A stretch of 64,000 nucleotides of DNA from contig CALNVZ010002100.1 in NCBI GenBank assembly GCA_940671915.1, positions 20,278,651 through 20,342,650 of the forward strand. The letters are read 5' to 3'. Positions 1 to 12,643 of this stretch are shown one piece after another. The stretch comes from Paracentrotus lividus (taxonomy: Eukaryota > Echinodermata > Echinoidea > Camarodonta > Echinidae). Below the pieces are notes generated by a model that saw only the letters and a list, made by a program, of their open reading frames with translations, did not search any database and had not been told where the DNA came from. Within the stretch, counting starts at the first letter, position 1, and each line of letters opens with the position of its first letter. The translations under genes were made by a program, and so were the position numbers.

Positions 1-3000
1 GAAATACTTAAAAAATGGACTTGACCATAACAATTCCTCAGCCTTTTCCATGACATAAAGTTTAACTTCCTAAACAATTCAAGCTTTGTTTAAACTATTG
101 TGATCAGTTCACAAAATCAGAACTAAAATTGCATTTAAACAAAATCTATGGCCTACCATATCAAAATATAGAATCACTTATATTTTTCTTTTTCTAAGTA
201 CATGTAGGATTTGGGTAAGAGCACCTCAAGATCTCCTGTAATCAAATAACATAACAATTTGTGCTATGTTACATGTGTTTTCTGTATAAATTGCCAATTC
301 TGTCTGTAAAAACATATGGAAAACCACATATATAATCTTGTAAGCAGGGATTGGCAAAAAATATGGCAATGAAAGAGTTAAATTCCTACATCCTTACTGA
401 AAGAACTCTACTTGCTTCGGATACCAAGAAGACAGTAAGATGTAATATCGATCTCTAAGATTTGTCCTCAAGTCGTCCGACCAACTCAGCGTGAGTCAAA
501 CACACCGCCTAGTACATCTTCACCTCTTTATCCACTTTCCAATGACTCATAGCATGGTAGATGGATAAAAACCCAATAATCTAAACAGTCCATGATGAAA
601 TAATAGGTTTAACTACTGAAGGGAGAAATATGTTTTCATATGTCTGCCTAAGGCTTCCCATAGAGAGAAGTACTGACCAGAAACACCTCAGGCAATGTAG
701 GTACTTTTTTTTTTATAATTGGGCATTTTGCAGTAATATTTGTTTGTATTCTTACAGACAATGGGAGTCGGTTACATGAGTAATATGCTTTTCTCATATT
801 ATAACCAAATATGCTACAAATCATTTTCACATAACATAAATTAATTCATTAGGCCTATAGGCCTCCAAAAAAAAAATCAACAATAATTTTATTACGTCTC
901 TTCCGCATCCTATTGCCAATAGGCCTAGACTACAATTATGTATTAATTTGAAATAGCCTTTTTGTACAAGGAATTTGCCCCCCCCCCTCCCCCGCCTTCT
1001 TGCTGATTTTCAAATATTCATAAAAATAGATTTTAAAATACAAAGCAGATAAATTGATGTAACAAATAATTCAAGTCAGTATGAGATATTTATCATATTT
1101 CTATATTTTCCACAAATAAAAACATAAATAGCCTGGTTTGGACAGGAATTAAAATCAGGCAACGCATGGTAATGTAGGCCCTAAATTATAATTTAATATT
1201 CGCATAGTAAGTGGAGGAGATCTATTCTCATGACAAACAGCTGAAGCATCCAATCTACGAGAAAATCTCAACCACCCCAAAACCTTGATTGGTAGTATAC
1301 CATTTTCCACCAGTGAAACACTACAACGACCAAAGATGACATCCTTTTGTTTCATTTGCGAAGGTCGAATGTAAATGAAACCCACATGCCTGTTATTAAA
1401 GTAGATGGTACGAACCCTCATATTTCCTCCACGCATTCGCCTAATGAGGATGGTTTTCAGTGCATAGGGGAAGGGAACGATAGGCGATACTTGGGTTCGT
1501 AACTGAACCATGCACTATGTATGCACAACAGGCCTGTTTAAATAATGGAGGGAGTTGCGCATAATATGCCATGGGTCAGTTATGCTGAGAGTTTGCAGCT
1601 GCTAGTGGTCATGTAAAGTGAGGTCCAAAATGGACTTTGATCGATCACATGGAATAAATTTGTCTTAAATTAAAGATCGGTTTAACAATTTTTAACAAGC
1701 ACCTGTAAATATACATGTACGTATTATTTAAGGAGAAAGACTAAAATCATTTTCCTAATTATCTTTATAACATGTTTTTATTAATAAAGTATGAATTACA
1801 AAAAAGAATAAAAAGATATTTTTAAATCTATAATTTAGTTATTTAATATCATGGAATGAGTAAAAGAGATAAAGAATAAATAATTTTCTATACTTACCAA
1901 ATACTTTACATACTTCAAAACATTCATCACTAATGAATTCATCCTTCATTGATAAACTGCAGTCCTATAATCCCCCCCCCCTCATGACAATAGACAAATT
2001 TCAATGCTGACATGCCTGATTTCACTATATACACAAGTATATCATAATCTTTCTTGAATTCTATTCTATGAGACTAAACTATTGAAGGAGAATGGTTTGT
2101 TATCAATGTTACAGGGGCACCATTAGTAATTACTGAATGCGCTTTGATGTTTAAAAGTAATTGTAAAATATTTCTATCCCTTCAGATGGAAGTTAAGAAA
2201 CAGACAAAGAGAAAGGGTTTTAAGTGGTTTATCTTGTTACTAAAGGATTATGAATGCAGACTCCACGCTGTCTACCTGAATAATGCTTTTATTTCAATGA
2301 AAGCGTGACATTAATGTGAAAATACACTCAGGATTTAGCCTTCAGTGGCTGCAGTCTGTGGAGGACTGGTGTGCGACCAATTATTGGGGGAATCCTTTCA
2401 TTCCCATAATACTTCCTTTTCCGCCAAGACAGGATTTGTCACCGATCTTTTCATGAATATGTATGTCCAGAGAAAAGCGTAACGATAAAGGAAATTATAT
2501 ATTGATAGCAAGTTGCTTTTGTATGCAATAATAATGTTTTGAGGAGACTGTAGCCATAACTTTTGTCCATTTTAAGAAATAAAAGTACAGCATTTGAGGT
2601 CTGGAACATATATGTAGGCCTCGGCCTTAAAACTATCAAATTATCATTAGGCATATATATAGTACAAAAGTATAGCAGTCTACTGTAGATGTCAACTTGC
2701 TATAATTAGAACTGTAGTATAGATCGCTATGAATGAATTGGGAATATGTAACATGTCCAAGTAAATCTATACAGAAGTTCTATGGATGTCAACAATTGGG
2801 AGTCTACAAGCTATGGACTTGGGCCAAGTGCATCCCAGCATGTAAGGAGACATCCAGCTACCCCATCTGAATCTATCCATTCACAATTAAAAACAGTCTA
2901 TGGTTTGTATTGGACTAGGTCCAAGTGGGACCACAGTTTGAATGGAGCCAGCCACTTGCCTGGACCAAATCCACCCATTCACTAAACACTGTTTGGGCTT

Positions 3001-4152
3001 GGAGGGTGAGAGAGCAATCACAACATGCCCATTCAGAGCCAGGACCTGCTCTTGTTCTCAAAAACTAATCCCTTTCACTTTCCCTTCCTTTCTCCTCACA
3101 CTACCCAAAGAACATGAATAAAAGACAAGGCTGATCAGCGGGGACAGCCAGGTATAGAGAATCAATGGATCGTAATCAATTGGGCTTTGAAGGAGCTATA
3201 GGCTATTGTTTCATTGTAGACTGGTGGGGTCGTGGAAGTGGGGGATAACAGGCATTAGAGGGGGTTGAATGAATGTAATGACCTGGTGCGTAACTCGTCG
3301 GGAATGCAGGGGGAAGAGTACTTCATCCACCCACTCTCAGACCATCAATATACATATATCTCAATTTGTATTAACAACTCAAGAAAGGCAATTTGCAAGT
3401 CTAATGTTATATCAAGTTATCTTCTTTCATATTCTACTGTTTCTTACCCTTTATAAGTCAATTTTTTTTTTAAAGTGAAAGCTGCGTCTTCAGTCGAAAT
3501 AAATTTGAATAAGCCAATGTTGTCTTATTCACTCAGTACACCCTCCCATTCCTGAGAACCTATCCATGAATTTCAACCCTTCCGTATCATCCATACTGAA
3601 TCCCCTACAAGCATCTCATCTCAGTTTGTGTAATATCACAGGTGCACCATTATCTGTAATAGAATGATTGCCAAACGTCTGCATCACGTCAGCCATTTCA
3701 ATATGGAATCACTTTGATACCCCAAGACGGAGTAAGCGTTGGAATGGGAATGGTGATAACACATTGCCTACATTACATTGCGATCTAATAACATCTCTGT
3801 ATACCCCCTTGTTCTAGGCAATTTCGAGACTTGTGGCAGGGTCTTACCGTAATGTCCATCGGAAACGGATGATGTTTGGCTGTTATTGCCTAGAATTGCT
3901 TATAAGAATAGACTTTTGGTTTTCTTTACAGTTTGTGTTTACTCTGTCAGACATTTGTGAGAATACGAACAGCTACATGTATGTAAGACAGTTTATCCTA
4001 AAATCATATCAAAGAAACCTTCAGTTTGTTTCATGAATTGATTTTTTGAAATGTTAATTTGCACCAAAGTTAATACTTATAAACAGATATAATTTGAAGA
4101 AAAGTTATGTAGGCTATCATTACACAAATTAAAATGAATATGCCGAACTCAC
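1..4152 (-). other. dag1: Dystroglycan intron downstream of first coding exon (partial)
   Basis: The donor GTGAGT occupies 4,152-4,147 on the minus strand. No reading frame to its left resembles the rest of the dystroglycan N-terminal domain, so at least 4.1 kb of intron is present and continues beyond the window. It holds short C homopolymers (968-980 and 1,973-1,981), TAGGCCTA-type words near 850 and 920, and an unrecognised 118-codon minus-strand frame at 1,155-1,511. I see nothing else. Confidence 0.6.
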
Positions 4153-4458
4153 CATATACTTATCTACGTCTCCTCTGAAAGCCTCTTTGGGTATCGTATG
4201 GCTGAATGCTACTCCCACCGTGGCTGTGGTATCAGGTATACCCCATCCCGGCGACACAGGTTTCCAGACCCCGAAGCTGGGCTCCAGAGCATCGGAGGAG
4301 TCTCCTCCGAGATTGTCTCTGTTTTGTGGTTCATACCAATCCCTATAAAGAGCATTGATTTCCTGGCCATGTCCTGTGTGCGATACAAGTATCACTGCTA
4401 GCACGCTCAGGAGTGCTAATACTGTTAGATATGTGTGTGGTCCCGTATGCGACTCCAT
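4153..4458 (-). CDS. dag1: Dystroglycan, first coding exon (N-terminal 102 codons, partial gene)
   Basis: Dystroglycan is the cell-surface laminin receptor of the dystrophin-glycoprotein complex; the precursor enters the secretory pathway and is cleaved into alpha and beta subunits. The exon reads from an ATG at 4,458 in good Kozak context (A at -3, G at +4). Residues 9-26 are a hydrophobic signal-peptide core. From about residue 72, WGIPDTTATVG followed by FSHTIP and GDVDKYM matches the start of the N-terminal dystroglycan domain, where vertebrate proteins have a similar GIPDGTA..VG pattern. The reading frame meets GTGAGT right after codon 102, so the exon ends at 4,153 in phase 0. Vertebrate DAG1 also splits its coding region once, at about this place, with a large intron before one long exon. 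That second exon is not in the window. The short linker at residues 30-71 is not recognisable. The family call rests on about 30 aligned residues plus gene structure. Confidence 0.8.
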
Positions 4459-5012
4459 CTTAACTGATATTCTCCCTTCACCTTCTCCGCCTCTCCAACA
4501 ACAATAATTCCAGTTTGAGTTGTATTAATTCCTCCTCTAACACCTCTCAGAGTGATCCTACAGCAAACACTAAAAAAAAATTGTTTGCCTTCTTTCTAAA
4601 GGTAAGAAAGAAAAGCTCTGGGTTCAGCCAAGCTGCAAAACAACTTTAACAAGTCAATGCTAATCCTCTTTCACCCCTCCTCTTCTTCTTCCAATTATTT
4701 CCGTCTCCCTGTTGTCGCAAAGCGCAGAAACACAACAAAAGCTTTCCTGTTCCCGAGTACACTCAAATTGGAACAGGAGCTGGGAGAAGTTGTTGGGGGA
4801 TATCTTGGGACTATTTTCCCAGCTGTCTGAAGGCAGTATCTGTCACCTTGTTTAGGGGGTACCAATGGAGATGGATGAGGGGTAGTCCTGGGTGTGAAGT
4901 TCTTGGGAAAGGTTTCCTCAGACCTCTGCTGTCACTGGCCACCTTGGTGTCAGCGATGCATTGTCACCAATGGTCAGTTATAATCAGGCCACAGGAATGG
5001 GATGCTCTTCAC
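4459..5012 (-). other. dag1: Dystroglycan 5' UTR part of the same exon, with 3' splice site
   Basis: On the minus strand a long pyrimidine tract (about 5,045-5,021, rich in TTTTCTTTTTC) ends in CATTTCAG, with the AG at 5,014-5,013. This is a strong acceptor, so the exon should start at 5,012 and run 554 bases to the ATG at 4,458. The arrangement of a noncoding first exon elsewhere and a second exon carrying UTR plus the signal peptide is the one known for vertebrate DAG1. The first noncoding exon would lie to the right and I cannot place it. A transcription start within this stretch is possible instead. Confidence 0.55.
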
Positions 5013-5639
5013 CTGAAATGAGATTGAAAAAGAAAAAGAAAATTAACATAGAATTGAGCATAAGTCACAAAATGTAACATAATCCATTAATCCACATAAA
5101 CTGTAAGACAATCAATGTCAATTAGTCCATAAACTTCCATATAAAATGTTATGTAATCCATATCAATTCCCTTCTCGAAGAAAATAATTTCACAATTCAG
5201 GGAACAAGTACCATGATATCTGAATCCAATTCCAAAGCGATGGACCGCACCAAAGATATTAATATCCGTAGAAGTGAAATGATGTCACAAGGCTCAATAT
5301 TTCCAGGAATTATTGATCGTCGTATTATGATGAACCATGACCAAATGAATCCTATTTTATCGTCAGGATATTGCTGTGTGCAATATAGGTCTCTCTCCAC
5401 TGAGTCACAGTGCAGCTAATGATCAGGAACAATACAACCCAAAAGACGACTTGGAAAGCTACTGTGTCACGCTCCAGTGACCAGCCAATGTCTTTGATGC
5501 AATCAATACTCCTACATCCTCAAAGCCATGGATTCATAAATGGAGACTCCTAATCACCCCTATCAAACATGAATGTCTGGGGTCCTTTTGTTTTCTTAAA
5601 CCTGTATACAAACACTAATTACAGTCATTACTGAACCCA

Positions 5640-5890
5640 ATGAAGTTGTTGTTTAGTCTGGTGGCTGTTGGAAGATCAATGATATAATACAGGATCTATC
5701 TATATGAGTGGCAATGTTCAATGGATATGTTTATTTTCTTCTTCAAGGTCTAGTTTTGTCAAAGCTGACTGCTATGTTGTAATATGTGAGCACTGCTTTA
5801 CATCTTAAAGCATCCCTTTAGTTCTATTTTGTCGTATTCGTTCATGTTGTATTTATTATACCCCTACGCGAGAATAAAGTTCAAAGTTCT
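5640..5890 (+). repeat. Possible LINE 3' tail
   Basis: The end of this stretch, TATTTATTATACCCC followed by GCGAGAATAAAGTTC, resembles the 3' ends of CR1/Rex-like retrotransposons in marine invertebrates, which commonly close with a 'cccc..cg..gaataaagtt' motif. No reverse-transcriptase frame is left upstream. The left boundary is a guess. It could equally be an ordinary sequence with an AATAAA signal. Confidence 0.3.
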
Positions 5891-6642
5891 AACAACTAAC
5901 AATATATGGGCCTATTACATAAAGATGTAGTTGTAGTCACATACAATGCTCTGTGTAATATATAACAGAGATAGACCATTTTGAGAAGAAACGGATCCCA
6001 GTCTGGTGGAGGGGGCCACTGTCCAATTTGAAAAGTAGGAAGTGTGAACGAGGTATATTGTAATGTATGAATGGTAAGTGCATGGTAAGTGTGAACAAGG
6101 TCTACATTGTAATGTCAGAATGGTCATCTACCAGCACTGCCCTGAGCCAAAATGTGAGTGAACACAAAACAGAAAGGGGGAGGGATATGAATACATCCAT
6201 TGTCGCACCAAAACATTGTTCCCTTACAATGATCTCAAGGGTGTCTTTTGTCCTCAAGAATTTCTCACCTTACTCAATAGATCCTGTACAGGTATACTTT
6301 GCTACTGTAGGGTCACATGAATGAATATATGAATGAGGGAATTAGAGCCAGGATAAGTTGGTGGAATTGCCTGGTTGAAGGTCGGATTAATTAAAAACTA
6401 GCATCGATTATGTTTACATGTAAGAACCACCAAAAACCTCTCTCCCTATTTCCGAATCTTGAATAATAGTAAAAGTTGTATTTCAATTGGGATGCCTACA
6501 TAAAGCTGAAGCAAAACAAATTCAGTAAAGAAACAAAAAGAGGTTCAGCTTTTGGTATTTTACTAATGAGGAATTAATTTGCTACTTAATTTATCATTCA
6601 ATCAGAATTCCACTCACATCCATTCCTGTCCTTATCACAAAG

Positions 6643-6926
6643 GCCCCTGCCATTTCAAGATACCCAGGTAGATTTAATGAGTCTGTACTGTAATTAAAAG
6701 GTAAATATACCTCAGAATAGGTCAATTACATTTTTCATTGTCGGTTGGAAGACTATAAGAGGGGCACGACGGGTGAAAATATAATAAATGACCCCACCAT
6801 CTTCAAGACACATGCAGGTAGACGCAATTACTTCACTAGGTAATTAAAATGTAAATATGCCTCAATCAGAATAGGTCAATAACATCTTCCTATATTGTCC
6901 ATTAACAAGAAGATTAAAGAGGCACA
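6643..6926 (+). repeat. Local tandem duplication, two diverged units of ~147 bp
   Basis: Unit A (6,643-6,768) and unit B (6,790-6,926) share the same ordered words: CCCC.CCAT, TTCAAGA, CAGGTAGA, TAATTAAAA.GTAAATAT, CCTCA..AGAATAGGTCAAT and AAGA.TA.AGAGG.CAC. Divergence and small gaps show the duplication is old. Confidence 0.65.
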
Positions 6927-7916
6927 ATATAGGAGGGGGGGGGGGGTACTTGACCACAACAACAACGAAAATCAATATTAATTCTGATATGTTGATCGAT
7001 TGGTAACCGAGTGAATCAATTGGAGCAGTGTGTGATAAATGCGTTGATTAATTGCCCGGTTGGCTTCCTGACATGGCTATTAAGACAAATGTCGGCCTAA
7101 TGAGAAAATGACTTGGGGAATATCTAGAGCATTGGTGACCTTTACACGCACTCTTCTTCTTATCCATGCAAAAATGTGAGACATACAATCTATTCCTTGT
7201 TCCACGCTAGTTAGTACCAGGTTAGGTGATCTGCCGAGACCTAGTATGAATGCTCCAGTTAGGTATATACACATTTGCTGACCTGTGAGGTGTGAAACTT
7301 TAGTCCAGGGTGGTAGTCCTCAGTGTTGTCCTCGTTCACCATGTTTCTTTTATCTTTTAGTATCAAATTATCTCATTCCTATAGGATTAATACAGGAAGC
7401 ATCTGGTCCCCATAGGCAATGTGTAAAACTTATCATCTTCCTTTTCCCTATAATATCAAAGCCATCATTGCTCTTGCTATCCACAGCCAAAGTGGTTCCA
7501 CTTCTTCATACAAATGACCTCAAAACATTAACATATTCTACAGACAGAATTATGAAAGTGGCGCTTACTCATCATAGGAATATTTTCTCTTGTTATGCCA
7601 AAACATAAACAAATTCAAAATTGAGACAGACTTATGAAACTGGCACTATCAACATTGGGATTGTTTTTCCCTGTTCAGTCAGTAACAACACTCAGAAAAA
7701 CTCAACCTGGTAGTATTACTGCCATGTGTTTTATTTTCATGGCAAACACTTTTACAGCCACACAATCACACCTTGTCTTCGACTCCATTCGCCACCTCGG
7801 CTTTTCAGCTCATCTCAGGCAGCTCCCACGCCAAACCACAATTCCTTCCATCTTCGCAATATTACACCTATCTAACAAATGACAACATGACTATTAATTG
7901 CCTCCCAATATAGATT

Positions 7917-7934
7917 TCTCTCTCTCTCTCTCTC
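7917..7934. repeat. (TC)n microsatellite
   Basis: About nine TC dinucleotides, followed by GTCTTTT. Confidence 0.9.
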
Positions 7935-9017
7935 TGTCTTTTGCTTTTCCGCTTATATCCCAAATAAAAAAGCCTGCCAATAAACTACTTCAATCGTGTG
8001 ACCACTGTGATATTGATTCTTGTTCTAGTGTCGTCTAAACACACAATGTGGTGGCATCGATTGTGACTTGTGTGCTATTGTGGGGGCATCCTGATATTAC
8101 ACATAGTGACCCCGGGAACATATAGCTCATACAATGTAAACCTAGACTGGAGTAGGACTAGAGGGAGTGCATCACAATAGAAACACATTCGTGAATCACC
8201 ATCTTTCGTCTGACATGTCTGAGGAATGTTATTTACATTTAATTGATTTTCACTAAAATAACAAAACGTTTTGGGCTCATTGATTTTTGGCGTAACAAAG
8301 GGGGGCCTAAATTGAATGGTGAATCACAAAGCAGAAACCAGCATGCCGAACCAATAATTACATGAATTGAATAAAAGAGCAAATTTGGGTCCATCTTAAG
8401 TTCATAAGACTGTTTATATCTATGTATCATACAGATTTAATAGAAAGCTAACCATAAATGGGATTTAAATCCTTGATGCATAAAATCAACCATTAATTCC
8501 TTCTCAATGCTCACTAGACCAAATGAACATATTCCATTATGAAAACTGGAAATTGAAAGAAATGAACTTGGCTTGAACTATAAACCCACAGACCTAGCCT
8601 CATGGAAATATTCCAATCTACACTAATAGCATTGGTGCTTTTAATAAACCGATGTGGTAAATGCAATTGGATCATTTCTGTGGGGCTTCTTCCTTCCAGC
8701 TTTCTCACACATCTAAGTATTAAAACCAATCTTCTTGATCTAGATTCTGTTATATGATTGCACATAGAAAGGGAAATATAGAGTGATGACAAGTAACGGT
8801 GGAACCTACATTGAAACTGCAAAATGTAGAGCACAATTTATTATTTATTGCAATGTGAAATAAGGGACGACTCCTCTTTTCTTGCTACTTCTTCACAACT
8901 AAGTAGTACATAGCGGTTCAAAACAAAAGGATTTACCATCTACTATAAAAGAAAATATGAATTTACAGAAAAGATAAACAGTTCAAACTCACTAGATTTC
9001 ATGCAATTTTTGTTATA

Positions 9018-9437
9018 CAGTGTGTCCCAGATAAAAATCATACTGATAATGTCATAGATGACTGAACACTCGAGTGTTTAAAAACATTTGTCAAAAGTGA
9101 TCTGTACCAAGTTGTCTGAGAAGCAGCCCTGGCTTTCTGATCATTCATTGTTTGTTTGAGGTCAACCTTCTTGAGTCCATTCATTAGGCACAAAGGATTA
9201 CTTGATCTTTTGAAATGCAAGGGCTGCTTTTGCTCAAACTTGGGACAGGGCACTTTTTACACTTGTTTTTTAAAGCCCAACTGCTTAGTCATCCGTCACA
9301 ACACAGGTATAAGTTTGGTATCATTGAAAAGAATATGAGTTGCTCTTTATCATGATATATATTTCAAGGTTACACAAGCTAAAATATTTTAATATGAGGC
9401 TCTCAAAGTTGGGTATACTTTTTTCTGGGACGCACTG
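9018..9437. mobile_element. Mariner/Tc1-like nonautonomous element, ~420 bp
   Basis: The left end CAGTGTGTCCCAGATAAAAA starts right after a TA dinucleotide at 9,016-9,017. The right end, read on the minus strand, is CAGTGCGTCCCAGAAAAAAG, so about 17 of the first 20 bases match as terminal inverted repeats. CAGT...GTCCCAG ends next to TA are typical of Tc1/mariner-type elements. The right flank does not retain a clear TA. No transposase frame remains inside. Confidence 0.65.
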
Positions 9438-9726
9438 CACTGTACATCATGATACTTTTTCATACAAAGAATGAAATTGCTTATTCTACCATATTTTTTA
9501 CATTAAATTCTCGCAGTTCACATTTGAGAGAGCTCTACAAAACAATAAATATTGATTCTGATACACCGTTGGGTGTAAATGATAAAGATGTTTTTATATG
9601 AATTCTCGTTTCTAGTCAGATGACAGATCTTGATACATGTATGACAGGGAAAAACTACATGTCTGCAACACAAGTCTATCATCAATTGTTGTTGTTGACA
9701 TTAATAGCCTGCATGTGATGTAGAGA

Positions 9727-9953
9727 TCACAGTACGGCTGGTTCCTCCTTGCTGGGCCAGTCAAAGACAACAAGTTCAGTAGCCTCCCAAGAACTCCTGG
9801 TAGCCGAGTCTAGCTGAGATAAGAATTCCCGAGCATTCAGGTCCAGGCATTGCACAACGCCAAAATCGTCGTCCAGAGATTTGAATGACAGATGCTTAGA
9901 CCCTGATGCCGCGCCGCGATGAGCAAACTTTTGCTCGCCACTGGCCAAGCGGC
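9727..9953 (-). CDS. Candidate terminal coding exon, product not recognised
   Basis: On the minus strand a frame stays open from just after a TGA upstream of 9,960 to a TGA at 9,729-9,727. It has no ATG and a balanced, gene-like codon mix that is richer in GC than its surroundings. A possible acceptor, TTTCAAAG at 9,961-9,954, would start the exon at 9,953 with a split codon. The last 75 or so codons include SKHLSFKSLDDDFGVVQC, a leucine-rich AREFLSQLDSATRSSW and the C-terminal VVFDWPSKEEPAVL. I do not recognise the family. It could be the last exon of a gene transcribed leftwards, a fragment of a processed copy, or a chance open frame. The polypyrimidine tract before the acceptor is weak. 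Confidence 0.3.
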
Positions 9954-10378
9954 CTTTGAAATGTCACGCCAGGGCAATATTGGAAGTGACAGCGAGGGTT
10001 CAATGCTAAGGCATACATTCCTATAGATGCTTGAAATATGAACTCATTTCATTTCCAGAAAGTGATGAAGATGATTTAGTGTTCCATCAGCTACTCAGGA
10101 GCAATAGAACACCAGGATGAGGGTATTTGAAGCTCTAGGCAAATTCATATTGAACATACATGTAATCAATTCTTTTAAGTGAGTGTAACTGTGTCCAATT
10201 ATTTCTGCTTGATTAGAATTTATCAGAGGAAAAGGCAAATGAGCACCTCAACATTGTTCATGAAGGAGTGCTCATTACGTATTTCTGCTCATGGTAATTA
10301 GATTTTTCTATTAATGAGGTTTATTACAAAATAAAGGTTAATTACGTGCAGCATATCTCCATATAGAAACCTATAAAA

Positions 10379-12639
10379 GGGCAAGTCCAAGCTATTTTGC
10401 ACTAGTAACGCGTGGGACATCACAAGTATATTTAGCCCTATATCTTATATTTAGTAATCAAAGCTCATTTCTTGGGTAGTTTTTGGTAGATGTAGGTATC
10501 TTCATTACAAAACAACAAAAATAATCAGAATTACTTGTTACGTAATCAATTTATGCTAATTAATTTCGCCAGTAACGCGTGGGACCACAAAAATCTAATT
10601 TTTTTCTTGTTTTACTTTGTTTCTGAAATATTGTGAAAATATCTTGTCACCCTGGAAATCATTGCACACTTGTTATACAGTGTATTACTGAGATTAATCA
10701 AAAGTTTCATAACATTCATCAATTAGTTTTTTCTCAGGTCATTTTAAAAATATAGTATAGTAACGCGTGAGACATAGTACGCGTGGACTTTTTGTCAATA
10801 TGATAATGTACTGTAAATGACACTTTTACTTGAGAAAAGTTGAGTTTGGTATTTATTTAATGCAATAAGACAGATGCAGAATTGTTTGAATTCATTTCCT
10901 GGAGGGAAATGCCTTATTTATACTAAAAATAAATAAATAAATTAATATATTATCAATAAATGTACTGTACTTAAGATATAACTTTATGAAGATTATGAAA
11001 ATTGTCTGATGAAATGGTTGAAAGTAGGCTTTTCAGATTACATTTATTGGTAGTCAGGACAACTAACCCCTGGACGCAATTACCCCAAATAGGTATGGGT
11101 TAGGTGTATGGTTATGGGTATTTTTTTTTTGGGCATGGGGGAGGGAGGTTGTTGGTCTCAGGGAATTGTCTAGGGGTAGTGTTCTAGAAACAATAGATTA
11201 CATGTAGGCCTATTAGTAACAATGCCCATCATAATCAATGCAAAGCTCTTTAGTCATTGGTATACTATGAAGTCAATTGATGGTATCATCACTGTGCATA
11301 TCATAGTCACATGATAATGTTATAATTTCAAACAAAAACCTTGAAATTGGACAATAGAATACTGAGTAATTGTATGTTACACACATAAAATATACTTACA
11401 TTCATTCTGTTTTGTGATACATACAAAAAAAAGAAGGGATATTATAGGCCTATACCTTGTGAACAAAACTTGGTAAAAAAACAGAAAGATATGTATGTGA
11501 TCCGGTCGCACAATATAAAATGAACTTAAACTCATTGTAGTATTGTCTCTGAATGACAAATTTGAAAATGAATGAACAATAGAAGTTATTATATTAACTC
11601 AATGCTATAAGCTTCAGTCAAACTAAATACTATTCTAGAGACTATATAATAGGACCAAGGGCTATCTGTACATATCATGCAACATTAACGTATGCTTTAA
11701 TGCAACCAATGACCAAAGTTGCTTGTGAGATCTTACATGTAAATAAACCCTTTAAAAACATTATTTTCTGTCATTGCATGAAGGAAATTATATTGTGCAG
11801 CCTTCTATACCAAGAAAAACATTATTGTTTGATAATATGAGGAATTTAAAAAAAAAAAAAAAAAAAAAACTTTTTGTACACATTTTTATCACATGCGAAA
11901 ATCCAGAATGGCATTGTTTTCTTTGGGGAGATTTTTTTTTCATTAATTTATAGTATATTAAGTCTAAGTGATGGCAAATGGATGCACTGATCATGTTAAC
12001 TGATTTTTCAATGTTCAAACAGGTATATAGGGGAATTTCCATTTCCATTTGGCAAAACTTAATGTACTTCCATACGTTATTACACACGTTTGTCCCCACG
12101 CGTTACTGAAATGTCCACGCGGTTTACCAAATCTAATTAAAGATTGTTGTTAATTAGATGAATCAGACTAAACTTTTTCTTCTCATTATGAAGAACTATG
12201 TAAATTTGGTCTTTGAAGTTTCATGAAAATTTCAATAATTAATTTTTTCTCCAAATGAGAAATATGACCTAAAAAAGTAACGCGTGTGACATGTCCTATT
12301 TTGTACACATCCCTCATTTGCATATTTAATTAGTGAGAAATGGAATCATAGTTAGATAACTTGTCATTCAGACATTAGGGTCCCACTGAATATGGGATAG
12401 AAATGTGTAACTTAAAGATATCTTTTATAAAAGCCAAAAATTTAATGTCCCACGCGTTACTCAAATTTTTAATTTATGCAAATGTATTCATTTATTATTG
12501 GTCATTCATGAGCACATTTTTTTTCTCGTTATAAAATTCATGTACTTTAACATCTAGGCTTTCATATGACACCAAGTTTGTCTTTTTTTGACCATTTTGA
12601 AATTTCACTCATGAGTGATCAAATAGCTTGGACTTGCCC
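10379..12639. mobile_element. Nonautonomous DNA transposon with subterminal ACGCGT motifs (2.26 kb)
   Basis: The ends are perfect 19-bp inverted repeats, GGGCAAGTCCAAGCTATTT, at 10,379-10,397 and 12,621-12,639, flanked by AAAA on both sides (10,375-10,378 and 12,640-12,643), which suggests a 4-bp target duplication. Inside, variants of AGTAACGCGTGGGACAT occur at 10,404, 10,571, 10,759 and 10,776 on the plus strand, at 12,092, 12,111 and 12,445 on the minus strand, and at 12,276 on the plus strand. Such clusters near the ends are what transposase-binding repeats look like. The middle (10.8-12.0 kb) is AT-rich and has no transposase frame. I cannot assign a superfamily. Confidence 0.75.
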
Positions 12640-12643
12640 AAAA

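Larger units (their letters stand above)
5013..9017. other. Noncoding stretch, dystroglycan first intron or upstream DNA
   Basis: No coding exon is evident. The stretch contains a LINE-like 3' tail near 5.9 kb, a local tandem duplication at 6.64-6.93 kb, a G homopolymer near 6,937-6,946 and a (TC)n tract near 7.92 kb, each listed separately. It would be intron 1 of dystroglycan if the acceptor at 5,013 is used. Confidence 0.5.

Noticed and set aside
1155..1511. 118-codon minus-strand frame in the dystroglycan intron
   Set aside because: No recognisable domain, no splice context, and it lies in an intron; a frame of this length is possible by chance or as an old repeat remnant.
10404..12461. 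CRISPR-like direct repeats (ACGCGT motif)
   Set aside because: Irregular spacing, both orientations, placed within transposon ends; the DNA is eukaryotic.
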